From NCBI GenBank assembly GCA_032358255.1, contig JAULBX010014870.1, positions 29,992 through 93,991 of the forward strand: a DNA stretch of 64,000 bases, read 5' to 3'. The position numbers were made by a program, and so were the translations under genes. Positions 49,336 to 61,911 of this stretch are shown piece after piece. The stretch's first letter is position 1. Each line of letters begins with the position of its first letter. The notes under the pieces are model-generated. The model had not been told where the DNA came from, ran no database searches, and worked only from the letters and a program-made list of their open reading frames with translations. The DNA comes from Heterotrichella gracilis (taxonomy: Eukaryota > Sar > Xanthophyceae > Tribonematales > Xanthonemataceae).

Positions 49336-52300
49336 ATGGTGAGGGGCTCGCTGTCGCGGCTGCGGTCAGCGGCACAGGCAGCACTGGAAGATGCGGCAGT
49401 GGCTACTGCGACCCTGCAGCACCTAAATCCAGGAGTGGCAAAGCTCTCGGTATGCAATCTGTAGATTTCCCTGATTCGTATGCATGCACACTAACCCCAT
49501 CTGTCCATGCGGCCACTTTGAATGGCTGTGACTAGAGTGCAGATGCCAGAAAGGGGGTTGTACGTATGTTTTTCCTGTAGCCTGACCTGGGTTCCAGTCT
49601 CCTGGTGAAGAGTACGGTCCGGTAGCTTGCTGCACCCCATGGTCCATGGGCACATGGGCACAACTTGCCCTCACCTGGTTTTACCCTTGCAGGATCTTGT
49701 TGCTGACCATGGAAAGGGCTCCTATGTGTGGACCACCGATGGCAAGAAGCTGTTGGACATGTCCACAGGTATGGGCTGATGCACTGGCAAGAGGGCAGAC
49801 ATCTCACTAGCAAAGGGAGACAAGTGCCGAGTCTTAAGTTGCACCACGTGTTATTTCAGGCATTGGAGTGCTCAACACGGGGCACTGCCACCCCAAGGTG
49901 GTCAAGGCGCTGCAGGACCAGGCTGGCAAGATAATGCACGCGCAACAAAACATCTTCGCCACCCACCCGGCACAGGTATTGTACCCATGCCTCCAGCCCA
50001 TAGCACTACAGTGTTTTGCGCACAAAAATGGGTTCCTCCCCTCGAGTGGACCAAACTCTAATGCCCGTCTCAAAAACCCTTGCCTAGGTTGAGCTTATTG
50101 ACCGGCTGCGCACCATCATCCCCTCCCACCTGTCGCGCTACTTCTTTGCCAACAGCGGGTCAGAGGCGGTGGACAACGCAGTCAAAATCGCGCGCGCATA
50201 CACCAAGAAACAAAACATCATCGTGTTTGAGGTGAGCGCTGTCAATGTTGCCAGTCCACTTTGCACCATAGAGGCGCGCAGCAACCTCTCGCCCATGATG
50301 CCCTGTACCCTGTTATAGTACTGTAGTGTGGCCATGTAGAAATGTTGCATCTGCATTGCATGGGCCTCAGGTGCAATGCACTGCTTGACGCCATGCCGTT
50401 AACCGGCAAAAGCCCGGACTCGGCATCGCCCTTGCCATCCAGCAACACTGTAACACACCCCTTCCTTGCCTGTTCATTGCAGAACAGCTTCCATGGACGC
50501 ACCCTGGGCGCCATGGCCCTCACCATGTCGAAGACCAGCTACAGGGCGGGCTTTGGTCCGCTGATTCCCGGCGTGTTCACTGCACCCTACCCATACTGCC
50601 TGCACTGCAAAGTCAGGACTGCGCAGGAGGGAGACAAGGGCTACCATGTGCGTAGCGGGACAACTCTGTCTGGTGCAATGTCATTCTTTTGGTCATGCTT
50701 CACCAATATGTTGATCAAAGATGTGCTTCGACACCTTTATCAGCAGTGTCATAACTCGCAGCGGAGCTGCATTCCCGAAAGGCGTGTACATGCAAAACAT
50801 AATTGCATTTGGCACCCCATTCCAGATCCTGATCCTTGAAAACCCTTACAGGTTGAGCCCTACGTGGCGCCGTGGAACGAGTACGGCAACCGCTGGTGCT
50901 GCGACACCGCGCTGGACTCCCTGCGCTCCATGCTCAAGCAGCAGACCGCACCCAGCGAGACTGCGGCCATCATCGTGGAGCCAATCATGGGCGAGGGGGG
51001 TTTCCTGGTGCCTCCGCCCTCCTTCCTGCCGGCGCTCCGTGAGATCTGCGATGAGAACAACATGCTGCTGATTATGGATGAGGTGCGTGGGGTGATGGCG
51101 GGGTGTGGGTGGGGTGGGCGAGGCGGGTGGGATGGTGGTTGGAACAGGTGGGTGCAAGCAAGGTGTTGATGATTGCTGGGGGTAGCTGCTGATGTTGTGA
51201 GGGGAGATGCAGATAACGTGCCTACATGTGAGGTGGGACGTTGCAGTGGAATGCACTTCGTGTCTTGGACCACAGCAGGCAGATGTTTCCTCTGCTGGGT
51301 GCATTGATGGTAGCCTTGTGACATAATATTGCCCCACCTACACCTGAGTTACTGCCTGCCTTGCATAGCACCCCCACCTGAATAATCGCCACTCCCCTGC
51401 ATAACTTTCGTACGGTGCCCTCTTTCTGCCACAGGTCCAGGCCGGCATGGGGCGTACCGGCAAGTGGTGGGGCCACCAGCACTTCCCCGGCACCCACCCA
51501 GACATCATGCTGTTTGCTAAGGGCATTGCCAGCGGGTTCCCCTTCGCAGGGCTGGCCACTCGGGAGGAGGTGTCTGCCTCACAGACACCGGGCAGCATGG
51601 TGGGTTGTGAACGAAGCAGTTCTGTGCATTTGTAAACGACCTTCAACTGAGATGTGCATGTTGGCGCTGGGTAGGCGGTTAGTGCACGGTGGCGGGCTTG
51701 TTGTGGTGCGTTCATTTACATAGCGCGCCGCCACTGTACCAAGCTGGGTGCAGCTCTCAGCAGCCATGGCATTGTTGGGGTGCACAATGTAGAGCACTGT
51801 ACTTGGGGGTATGTTATCACAACCCATAGCATTGTTCATGGGTGTATGCATCACCACCAGTCACCTCAACGCAGTTGCACCCCCGCAGGGTGGGACCTAT
51901 GGCGGCAACCCTATGGGCTGCGTGGTGGCAGTAGCCACCATCGATGCCATGGTGGAGGATGGCATGTTGGAGAACGCAACTGCCCGGGGTGTGGAGCTGA
52001 TGGCGCGCCTGGTGGCGCTGGCGGGGCACTACCCGATCATCGATGTGCGCGGGCGGGGGCTGATGGTGGGCGTGGAGTTCGGCGGGGAGGGCGGCCTGCC
52101 TGTGAAGTATGGCACAGCAGCGGCGGTGTCCAAGGCGTGCTTTGACAAGGGCGTGATGCTGATGACAGCAGGTGGGTGGAGGGGATGGGGGAATTTCCTT
52201 TAAAGGGATCACCAAAGTGCAACTTGCCAATGTGGGCAACTGCATTATGGTGAGTGGTGGTGTCCACTTTCACAATGTGGTCTGCTTGAAGTGCAGGAGA

Positions 52301-52518
52301 AGTTCCGTGATGTTGGTGCAAATTTTCAAAATGGGGTGTAAGTTGTTGGGTTGTGCGTTGTGGGGTGATCTGGGCGAATGTTGCCGATCCTACGTTTGCT
52401 TGCAGGTGTGCGCGAGAGCATCCGCTTCCTGCCGCCGCTCAATGTCAGCCAGCAGGAGCTGTATGAGGCGCTGGATGTGTTTGAGCAGTCCTTGGAGCAG
52501 GTGTTTGGCAAGCGCTGA
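49336..52518 (+). CDS. Class III aminotransferase, 4-aminobutyrate (GABA) type
   Basis: PLP-dependent fold-type I aminotransferase; by motifs closest to bacterial-type GABA transaminase (GabT-like). Nine exons at about 49336-49449, 49693-49768, 49859-49975, 50088-50231, 50483-50646, 50851-51080, 51435-51597, 51889-52170, 52407-52518 (TGA). Visible features: YVWTTDGKKLLDMSTGIGVL, GHCHPKVVKALQDQ, FFANSGSEAVDNAVKIAR (PLP phosphate loop), NSFHGRTLGAMALTMSK, IVEPIMGEGGF, LIMDEVQAGMGRTGKWW (Asp binding the PLP ring nitrogen), FAKGIASGFP (Schiff-base Lys) and GGTYGGNPMGCVVAVATI. The start MVRGSLSRLRSAAQAALEDA is basic and amphipathic, as in mitochondrial targeting. Alternatives within class III (ornithine, alanine-glyoxylate 2) cannot be excluded by eye. 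Confidence 0.9.
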
Positions 52519-53559
52519 TCAGCAGCACAAGATGAGCAGCATATCGCTGATCGCGGCGTTTAAGCGCTGATTAGCAGCAGGACATTGCAACCTGCCTCCG
52601 TAATCTGCTCTTGGCTTTTGAATTTTCTGGTATTTGTTGCATTGCAGCCAGGTTTGGTGTGTAGAGCACATAGGTGCTCAGACTTTTTTGCCGCTTCCTT
52701 TCTCTACACTGTTCACGCATCGTTGTATTTTGTCAAGTTTCTCTCCATGTGATGTTCAAGGCTTGTCAGCATGCCAGTACTGTGACGTAAGTAGCGCACA
52801 TCCGTAGTGGGCTTGGCTTTCCTCCGCCGTATGCTGAAGTGAGAAAAATTGTAACTCTGTAACCCATGCATGCCTCTTCAGGAACGGCATGCCCCCGAAT
52901 GCGTGCGATGCCAGGGAGGTCAAAGCGACAAAGTCTGTCGTGCGCTGGCACTGTTAAAGGTGTCATCAATCTGTGTGTCTTCGAGGCGCAACATATCCTC
53001 GCAGAGGGAACTTGGGTGGGCACCTGGCTGTCGGATATGCATGCATTAGGTCCACATATGCATGCATTCGTCAGTGCTGACTCGGATAACAAACGTCCCT
53101 AAAGTTTTCCCCGCAGCTCACGCTGGTTGCTTGACTGTTGTTGGGATATCTTATCACTGACGAGCATATTTAACCTCACAAGTGTTTGTCTCACAAGCAA
53201 ACTCAAACGTCTTGTTAGATTGTGAACTCCGATAGTTGTGCACATGTTCCGGAAGTGGAATGAAGGTCTATTGCGCCGCTTGCGCACATCACATATTGGC
53301 GTTTCTTTACGGCGCATATATTGGATTTGAAGGGGTGTGAACCTGCGAGCCCAGGCAGCCAGCAGCTGTGCACTCAGGGGTTACCTGCTCTCAGGGGCCA
53401 TGCACTGGTTCAAGAGTCACTGACTCTTTGTCCACCAAGATATGTGTCTTTTTATATTGATACTGAACAACAGCTGCAGTTTCCCTCACAAAGCGTAATC
53501 TTCAGACACAGATACCACCAGCTGCAGCCAAATCTTGTGAATCTTGACACTTCACTGCG
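52519..53559. other. Intergenic region, aminotransferase to MCC-alpha
   Basis: About 1 kb between same-strand genes. Two TGTAA motifs near 52850-52862 are plausible poly(A) signals for the aminotransferase. The right part is presumably the MCC-alpha promoter. No gene is supported. Confidence 0.45.
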
Positions 53560-56500
53560 ATGCAGCACTGCACTACAGCAGTTGCCTGGTCACTGTGGCG
53601 GGCTGCAGCACCTCTACAGCCACACACTGCAAGCTTCTCAACCAGCTCCCTTGCAATCAGCAAGCTTTTGGTTGCCAACAGGGGCGAAATCGCCTGCAGA
53701 GTCTTGGCAACGGCAAAAAGGCTGGGCATCCCCACAGTAGCAGTGTACAGTGAACCAGATGCCACAGCAAAGCACGTGCAGCTAGCAGACCAAGCCTTCT
53801 GTATAGGGCCAGCAGCAGCAAGGGAGAGCTATCTCAACGTTCCTAAAATCATTCAGGTGGCAAAAGCCAGTGGCGCTGCAGCCATACACCCAGGCTATGG
53901 GTTCCTCAGCGAAAATGCAACGTTTGCCAGCACGTGTACTGACAACATGATCACCTTTGTGGGACCTACTTCGCACGCCATCCAAGCAATGGGTAAGCAT
54001 GGATGGCACCCGCGTGGTGATTCACCTCACAACAGTTCACAGTATGGTAGTATCAAACCAACCACTCCACGGGGTTATTCACGCGCACCACATAATTGTT
54101 GCACAAATTTCGTTGTTGAGAAGCTTTGCATGCCATGCATAAGTGCGCTGTCAGCTGGGTCATGTTGATGGTGCGGCATTCAGGTGACAAGAGTGAGGCA
54201 AAGACTCTGATGTCGGCAGCCAACGTGCCTGTGGTGCCGGGGTACCATGGGGAGGATCAAAGCGTTGAGAGGTATGTTGAAGAGTACGATTGACTGGCTG
54301 ACATACACACGGCACGACACATTGCTAATGGCTACCGCTGTGTGAGTTTTGCCCTTGTGGTGTCTGCTCAGGCTGCACACCTGTATACTGACTTGGCAAT
54401 GTCTGATTGCCAAATTTTGGGTTGTGATTGGGCAGCGCAAGCAAACAAGCATGGCACAAGGCAATGGTAGGATGGTATCATTCAGCCGCAATGTAAAACA
54501 CGCTCATGCTCCTCATCTGTGGCCTTGGAATAGTTTATTGGCATGTGACGTTGCTACCCCAGGTTGAAAGCCGAAGCTGCGCGCATCGGTACCCCCGTGC
54601 TTGTGAAAGCCACCAAGGGGGGTGGTGGCAAGGGCATGAAGCTGGTGACTGACCTGCGCCACCTGGAGGATGCAATCAGCTCCGCCAAGCGGGAGGCGGC
54701 GGCTTCATTTGGCGATGACCGGCTGCTGCTGGAGCGATACATCCAGAGGCCACGGCACATAGAGGTGCAGGTGCGTGTGAGCGGGGCTGGAAAAGGGATG
54801 AACCCCCTTGATGTGGTTCGCAAGTGCTTTGGGATGAGTACACGATGGAAATTCTGGGCATGGCTTTTGTCCCGCAAGCTTTACTTGTTGCAGCGCATGC
54901 ATAAGAATTATTGGGCAAGGATGAGCATTCTCCCATTATGATGCGCTGGCAATACCCTCCAAAAATATTTTGCAGCCTGGGACCATGCACGGTTCAACAA
55001 ATGTGCCATTTCCAACCCTGCCTAATGTGTAGCATGCCATATCGTGCTTCATGCAGATCATGGCGGACAAGCACGACAACGCTGTGTACCTGTTTGAGCG
55101 CGATTGCAGCGTGCAGAGGAGGCATCAAAAGGTGCGTGGCAGGACACCATCTGGAGACAGCCAGCTGGCAATGTGGCTGGCCACATAATTTGATGTAAAT
55201 GTCAAGGATGCTGGAATAGCTGGCAGGTTACACCGCTGATGACTGATCTTTAAGGTTGTTTTTGTCCACTGCTGCCAACATGACAAATGTCAACATATGA
55301 ATCTTGAGTGCATGTTGCTACTACATTTTGAACGATGCTCTGGCACTGACAATGCGCCCTCTGACTATCATCCTTTTCTTTCATTCAGATCATTGAGGAG
55401 GCCCCAGCCCCAGGGATCAGCGAGGGTTTCCGCCGAGGTATTGGCGAGGCTGCTGTGGCCGCTGCCCGTGCAGTTGGTTACGTGAACGCCGGCACTGTTG
55501 AGTTCATCATGGACACCGACACGGATGAGTACTTCTTCATGGAGATGAACACGCGGCTGCAGGTGAGAGCAGGGCTACATATCTAACATTTAAAGCTAAT
55601 TTAAACAATCAATTCAGGTAGAAAAATGGGTAATATCTTACAAGGCTTATTACAAGGCTTATAATTAACATACAGTGAGCAACATTCAGACTATGGCAGT
55701 TATTGAAGGGCTAATTTGGCTATACTGCTGGAATGCATGCAGATAGTAGATACTACAGCGCATGCACAACCCTGCTCTATCTCCTACCTACAGGGCTGGC
55801 TGCCGGATTGTGCCCGCACAGACCATGGTAAAACTTGATATTTCCCACTCTGTAGGTTGAGCACCCTGTGACTGAGGCCATCACGGGTCTGGACCTGGTT
55901 GAGCTGCAGCTGCGGGTGGCGGCAGGGGAGGAGCTGGCAATCAAACAGGAGGACCTGGAAATACAGGCAAGCCCAGTGCTATTGAGCGTAGCCTGCTTGC
56001 TGTACAATGCCCCATCAAATCCCTGACTCAGAAATGATGGTTCTTGCTCATCACCATCGTCATGTGCCACAATTTTCATCAGATTTGGCTATTATATCAC
56101 TACAGTAGTAGTGATGGTAGCCTGTGCCTTGTTCAGTGTGCCAAAATGTTCTTACTTGAAGAAGCCACTGTCCGCACAATGCCATCAAGAGCTCAGGAGA
56201 GCAGTCAATACGCATTTGCACATCTCACCCTGTGTCAAGCCATTTTGCCTCGTGCAGGGCCACTCCATTGAGGCGAGGTTGTATGCAGAGAGCCCTGAGC
56301 GAGACTTTCTGCCTGGCACGGGTGTGGTGCGGCGCTGGGTGCTGCCGCCGGGCGCTGTGGAGTTCACTCGGGGGGCGGTGCGGGTGGACAGTGGAGTGCA
56401 GGAAGGGGATGCGGTGCGGGCCACTACGCCAAACCCTAAAACTGAACCCTAGATCAACAGTCATAGATCCACGTTCATCATGGGTGCTTCATGGCCAACA

Positions 56501-59014
56501 TGACAAACCCGAACCCCACATCCAAAAATATGAAGCGGTGTGCAGCAGGGGATGTAGTGCGGCCATTGGGCCATTTTCACAATAATTGTAATTTTCACAA
56601 TTATTTTTACAATTGCTGGGGAGTGTTGCTTGTTGTCCCTTTCGGCACAGAACCAGCCATTTATTGCAGTGTATCTTCCCGGTCATCAATCCCCACTCCG
56701 CGCTAGTCCCCAACTGCATAAAGCAGTGGTTTTTCCAACAGCGTCTCATTCCTTATCGGTGCAGGTTGGCGTGCACTACGACCCCCTGATTGCCAAGGTG
56801 ATAGCCAGTGGTCCCAGCCGCCCATGTGCCATGGCCGCACTGTCCACCGCCCTGGCGCAGCTGCAGGTGGCGGGCCTGCCCACCAACCTGGAGTATTTGA
56901 AGAGGGTTGTGGGGCACAGGTGAGGAGTGGACTGATGTGGAGGTGTAATCCAACTCTAGCTAGAGCTATACTCCTCTTGCAAGAGGACTGGAATAGGACC
57001 AATAGGAACAATGCAAAATGGACTAACTGCAGGCAAACCTACCCTCTTCTAGTCCCCTTGCTAACTTGAAGGAAGACCAGGGGACTACTGTTCAGGCAGA
57101 TTAAACCTATTTCATTCCTCCTGGTATGAGTGATGTTCCCTCCCCGCAGCGCGTTCCGTGACGCCTCCCTTGACACCACCTTTGTGGGCCAGCACCAGGA
57201 GGCGCTGCTGGCGGTGCACCCCCTGCCCCACCATGTGGTGGCGCTGGCTGCTGTGGCGCAGCACCTGGGGCAGGTGCAGCAGGTGAGCGTGTGCATCATG
57301 GGGAGAAGCCATGTCATACTTGCAGGCTTTGTGATATGGGGATGGGGGACACAGGAGGGGTATACGGGATCCTCTAGATAGCCCAAACCTGTGCAGGAGG
57401 CAAGTTGCCAAACCTGTTCCGGAGCCAATGCCTTCCTCGTCACAAACTCCTCTTCCTCAACCAATGTTGCCTGTTCAGGGATCGCTGAATCAATTTCTTG
57501 TCATCATTGTTGCAGGCTCTGGCGGATCCCTCTCCCCTGCTCAATGGTGCATGGAACACCCTGGACAGCTGGCGCACCAACCATCTGCTGACGCAGCGCA
57601 TGACATTCAGGCACCCGATAGCTCATGCGGATGTCACTGTGGACCTCACCTTCCACCCACAGGATGACACCATCAGCGTACAGGTCAGCTGAAATGAACA
57701 TGGCGCATGGAGGTGCCAGGGCTGTTTCCTTGGTTTGTTGTTATTTACATGCATTTTGGCAGCACAACTGGTTATCGATCAATCATTTGCAAGCGTGCGC
57801 CATCCACTTCTGCTTGGGCACTGTACCCTTGTTACCATTACGTCAATGAAGGTCCTCCATGCTTTATTAGTTTGTTCATGATTCATCACTGATTTAACAC
57901 TCATTCCAATGGAATGATTCCATGGTAGTGTTAGCCCAACTCCCGTCGCACTCCATCACTTTGGTATATTACACAAGGCTGTGCATTTACAGGGGTTGGA
58001 CGATAGTGAGGAGGTAGACGTGCTGGTACATGCCGCCAGGTTGGATGGTGACAAGCTGACGGCGGAGATCAATGGCCAGAAGTTTATTGCTGACGTGGCA
58101 TCCTACATTGGTGTGGATGACCTGGTCACAGACCTGTGGCTGGGAGGCCATTGGTACGGGTTCAAACAGGCGTTCACGCACAAGCGGCTGCCTGTGGGGG
58201 CGGAGGGGGTGCAGTCTGGAGCGGTGACGTCGCCACTACCAGGGAAAGTTGTCAAGGTAGGAAAATTGGAGGTTTGTTGCAAAACCCTGCACTACAAGTG
58301 AATATCTGCACTGGCTGAAAGAGACCACTGGCAGGCTGGACAGTCAACTTCAGAATTGCATCAGACTCTGCAAATTTTATTTTGTGAGGGTATTTGCAAG
58401 TGTATGCAGTAGTCAGATGTGAGTCCAATGATTTGATTGAGCAATTGCTTCTCACGTCACGCAATTTGCCCCATGCACTCGGGACACAGCTGCCCAAGGC
58501 ATGTTGTTTTGGCTCCACTTTTGCCTCGTTACCCCCACCTCCCTGCATGCCCAATAAAAGCGACACAATGGAACAAGTTGTGGGGTCCTTCAGCAGGCTG
58601 TCTCATCAAGCCATAAAGGAAACAATAATTTAGATACAGCGCAGCCAGTGTACAGGCGCAACATGGTTACACTACAAAGACCAGTGGCATGGAGCATGGC
58701 ATGGAGAATAGCTACATTTACATGCTCATCCAAAATAAATAGAAGTGTCTACATTTGGATGCTCATCTAACTGGCTACCTCTGTATGCTCATCTTATCTA
58801 AATGTAACTGTCTGTCGTGCAGGTGCTGGTCCAGGATGGCCAGCGCGTGAGCGAGGGCGACCCCCTGGTTGCCGTAGAGGCCATGAAGATGGAGCATGTG
58901 GTGAGGGCACCGCATGCGGGGACCGTGAGGGCGGTGGAGTGCCTGGTGGGGGCGCAGGTGCAGGAGGGGGTGCTGCTGGTGCACGTGGAGGCGCAGGCGG
59001 CGCAGGCAGCGTGA
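53560..59014 (+). CDS. MCCA: 3-methylcrotonyl-CoA carboxylase, biotin (alpha) subunit
   Basis: Carboxylates biotin with ATP and bicarbonate for the leucine-breakdown enzyme MCC in mitochondria. About 14 exons. The start [20 protein letters not shown] is a good mitochondrial presequence. Then biotin carboxylase: [49 protein letters not shown] (ATP grasp), [28 protein letters not shown] (across a splice), [41 protein letters not shown] (catalytic). After [16 protein letters not shown] comes the MCC-type linker domain. The biotinyl domain carries EAMKMEH, with the biotin-accepting Lys at about 58887, and ends at TGA 59012-59014. Distinguished from acetyl-CoA carboxylase by length and from propionyl-CoA carboxylase by the middle domain, the latter by judgement only. 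The last exon is followed by decayed copies of its own end. Confidence 0.93.
55711..55740 (+). repeat. SINE-related 3' end fragment
   Basis: CTAATTTGGCT...GCTGGAATGCATGC matches the 3' end of the SINE at 716-1022 and the fragment at 13684. Lies in an MCC-alpha intron. Confidence 0.4.
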
Positions 59015-59190
59015 GCCGTGTAGGGTGTAGGGTGTAGGGTGCTGCTGGTGCATGTGGAGGCAGAGAGGTGCAGGCGGCAGGAGCCATGTAGGGTGTAGGG
59101 TTAGGGTGAGGCGGCGCAGGCGAGGTGAGCTGTTTAAGGTTTAGGGTTTAGGCTGGTGTGGCACAGGCAAAATGAGCTGTACAGGGTCCA
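58969..59190 (+). repeat. Decaying tandem copies of the MCC-alpha gene end with telomere-like motifs
   Basis: The last coding bases (GTGCTGCTGGTGCACGTGGA..., GGCGCAGGC, then the stop) are followed by at least two diverged copies, starting near 59038 and 59105, and a fainter one near 59150. Each ends in TAGGG/TTTAGGG motifs. The copies lie after the stop and have lost the frame. Confidence 0.7.
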
Positions 59191-60412
59191 GGATTTGAGC
59201 TGAGGCAGCACAGAGGCACCAGCCCAAGTTGTGAATATTTAGGGTTCAGGGGCAAGTCTCTTGCGGTAAAGGCCGCATGCGGCAGGGTGAGACTTCTTTA
59301 TGGCGGGCCAAAGTACCGGTCATGGTGGCGGTCCAAGGTACAGGTACAAAGGCCGCCGTTACAGGCAAACAATCCAGTCATTTGTATGACTTACAGTCAT
59401 AAGAACTTTCAACGACATGACTGGATCAGGGTGGCCATCGTAACATTTTGCCACGCGCTATCAATTTGACCAAATGTCCTGAATACGCAAATTACAGCTG
59501 TATACACTGTGACAGAATGCGACTTGGGAAACTGTCAGCCTCCAAATGCATCATTTGACGTCCCATTTTGACATTCAATGTGCACAATTCGTACCCTCAG
59601 GGTTCTTAACTATTACCGTAACATGGATGCCAAGCGTTTTGAGACTACACCGTGCGCTAGCGGTGCTGGACACTAGTCAAACGTCCCTGAAGGCAACGTT
59701 GCTGCTGCAGTATTGATGCAATCATTCGTGATACAATTATTGCTAAGTAGTGCACTGGCATATAACATATTATGCCATACAGTGTACGCGGCGGCCAAAA
59801 CAAGGCTGGCTGCTACTCTGATTGACAGAGGCTAACAGATGTGCATGCGCCGTGGCGTTTATTGAACGCCACATTAATAACGGCAAACTTTGTAAGGGTA
59901 ATTGGATACTACACCTTTTGTGGCACAACATCCTGACTCAGGCTGACAAGTACAATGTACTCAAATTGAATGCCCAACGACGTTGGGCGTTGCATCGCAT
60001 GAGATGCTATACTTTGACAATCACTAAATGTCAATTTGAGATGGTAAAGTACACACTTTGGCATGGCATACATATCTTGATATTGTACTATGCAGCCATG
60101 CAAGCGCGTCCATATTTGGCGATTCAACTTGGCATCGCGTGGACCGCTGGTATAAACTGACTGTTTTTATAGATATCCAACACCCCTTGTGCGTCAGAAT
60201 CTCAAATACACTTTCATCCATCACATTGGATCTGGAATCATACTTGCATTGGCTAAATAATCAAGTAATTGCTAAAAGCACAGTGACGGCCAGTGTGGCC
60301 ACAGGGTCTGAAACCCCCACTCAATCAGGCAGATCAAACAGAAACGATCCCCAGATATAGGCTAGTGGCGCTTGGCATGATATCAGGCTTGCCTGGCTGC
60401 CGCACCTATGGC
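59191..60412. other. Intergenic region between converging genes
   Basis: About 1.2 kb with the 3' UTRs of MCC-alpha (plus) and the DJ-1-like gene (minus). It is AT-rich. A short palindrome, GCCCAACG-A-CGTTGGGC, lies near 59970-59987. A 112-codon open frame (59822-60160) matches nothing I know and is probably not coding. Confidence 0.4.
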
Positions 60413-61911
60413 TTACGGGGGCCCTTCTTTCAGCCTGATTGCCTCCACCATCAGCTGCGCAACACGCTCCGAGCTCTGGGGATTCTGCCCCGTGATGAGG
60501 TTCCCGTCGCGCACAGCATGCACCGCCCAGATGCCACCCTTCTCATACTTGCCCCCTCCCTCCTTGAGCTTGTCCTCCAGGAGCCACGGCACAACATTAT
60601 CCAAGCCCACTGCCTTTTCCTCGTCGTTGCTGAAGCCGGTCACCTGCGTGAGGGTAGCCGGGGGAGCAAGTGATAATGTCAACGTTTGCTGCGTGCGCTG
60701 ACTTGGTGAATTAGGTGATGCCATGCTGGATATCGGAGTATATGTATGTTGACCTGGAAGGTCATCATGAATCAATTATTGTGCGCATACTTGTTTATGT
60801 TTATAACGTATTTATTTCCTTTTATTTTACATGTACGCATACAGTGAGTTAAGAGTGAGTCAGAATCATCTATAGATGACTAATCAGAGTCAATAGTCTC
60901 GAGCCAATTAAAATAATATGTACATGATGTACCTAGACACAGTCTTGCAAAAAATCCCACCCACCTGTTTGCCAGACACCATGTCCTTGCCATCTGGCCC
61001 CTTCACACCGTGAAAGGAAACGGGACCATGGCACACAGACACAACCAGTCGACCCTGTGCAAATGCGTCTGCCAGGATGGTCCTCAGGCGCTCACTGTTG
61101 GGGCCGTCAAACACAATGCCATGTCCTCCAGGAACAAACACTGCAGCGTAGTCATCTGGATTGCCGATGTCCGTCCCGGTGATAGAGGGCGTGTTGTTGA
61201 TGAGGTCCATAGCTTCAGCTGCACAAAGAGAAAGACCATGTGATAATAACATATAATTGCAATTGTCAAAATTAGTGGCCGTGCACGCTATGCACATCAC
61301 TGCCGCGTTGTGTTATCAACAGGTTGCCATGGGGTGTAAAGTGGCCACCTCTTGTTGCAAATGTCATAAGTTCTGCTCAGCAGGCATAGTGCAACAGAGA
61401 ACGTATCTTGCCCAAACGCTTCCGAAATCAGGTCAGCTATTTGCGCCACATGTGCAATCCATCTGCTAAGCTGACTGGCAGGGCAACAACTGCAACAGTG
61501 CATGCAAATGAAGTAATAATAAGCCACACCATCTTCGAGGAATTTGCGGGAGTAGTCTGTCAGGCTTGATTCCTGAGTGCTCCTTTCATCAATGGGGACC
61601 TTCCCGCCTTTGATGCTGGCCAAAGTGACCTTGAACCCAGCTGAAGTCAGTATGTAGTATGGGGCCGCAAACTCTTCCAACCTGTTCCACTGGTCAGGTC
61701 TGGTCTGTGTCCCCCTCTAATTAGTAGCACAACAACCTGCTTAGAAGTAGCAAAAAGCCAAGGCGGCCTGCTTCCAAAGTAATGTAGCATGCACGTAAAC
61801 TCACCAGGCGCCAGTCTTCTGGTCTGTATCCCCCAGCTTGTCATGAGAGGTGCAGACGAAAAGAACTTCTGAGGTGGCCTTGCTGGAAGAGGTGACCTTG
61901 CCGGAAGACAT
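60413..61911 (-). CDS. DJ-1/PfpI (Hsp31-like) protein, probable glyoxalase III or deglycase
   Basis: Small class I glutamine-amidotransferase-like protein, about 230 aa. Four exons joined in phase: about 61911-61804, 61686-61532, 61219-60968, 60657-60413. The start MSSGKVTSSSKATSEVLFVC leads into the first strand, followed by EEFAAPYYILTSAGFKVTLAS. Next come DYAAVFVPGGHGIVFDGPNS and the nucleophile elbow VVSVCHGPVSFHGV, with the reactive Cys in the A/V-C-H-G-P form typical of Hsp31-like glyoxalase III rather than of animal DJ-1. The C-terminal exon has TGFSNDEEKAVGLDNVVPWL and ITGQNPQSSERVAQLM, both typical of Hsp31 homologues. Such proteins detoxify methylglyoxal or act as chaperones, usually in the cytosol; no targeting signal is evident. 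Confidence 0.9.

Noticed and set aside
59020-59150. Chromosome end (telomere)
   Set aside because: TTTAGGG copies are few, degenerate and mixed with gene-end copies, and genes continue on both sides.
59822-60160. 112-codon plus-strand open frame between converging genes
   Set aside because: No domain and AT-rich sequence; a transposon remnant is possible but no transposase motif is visible.
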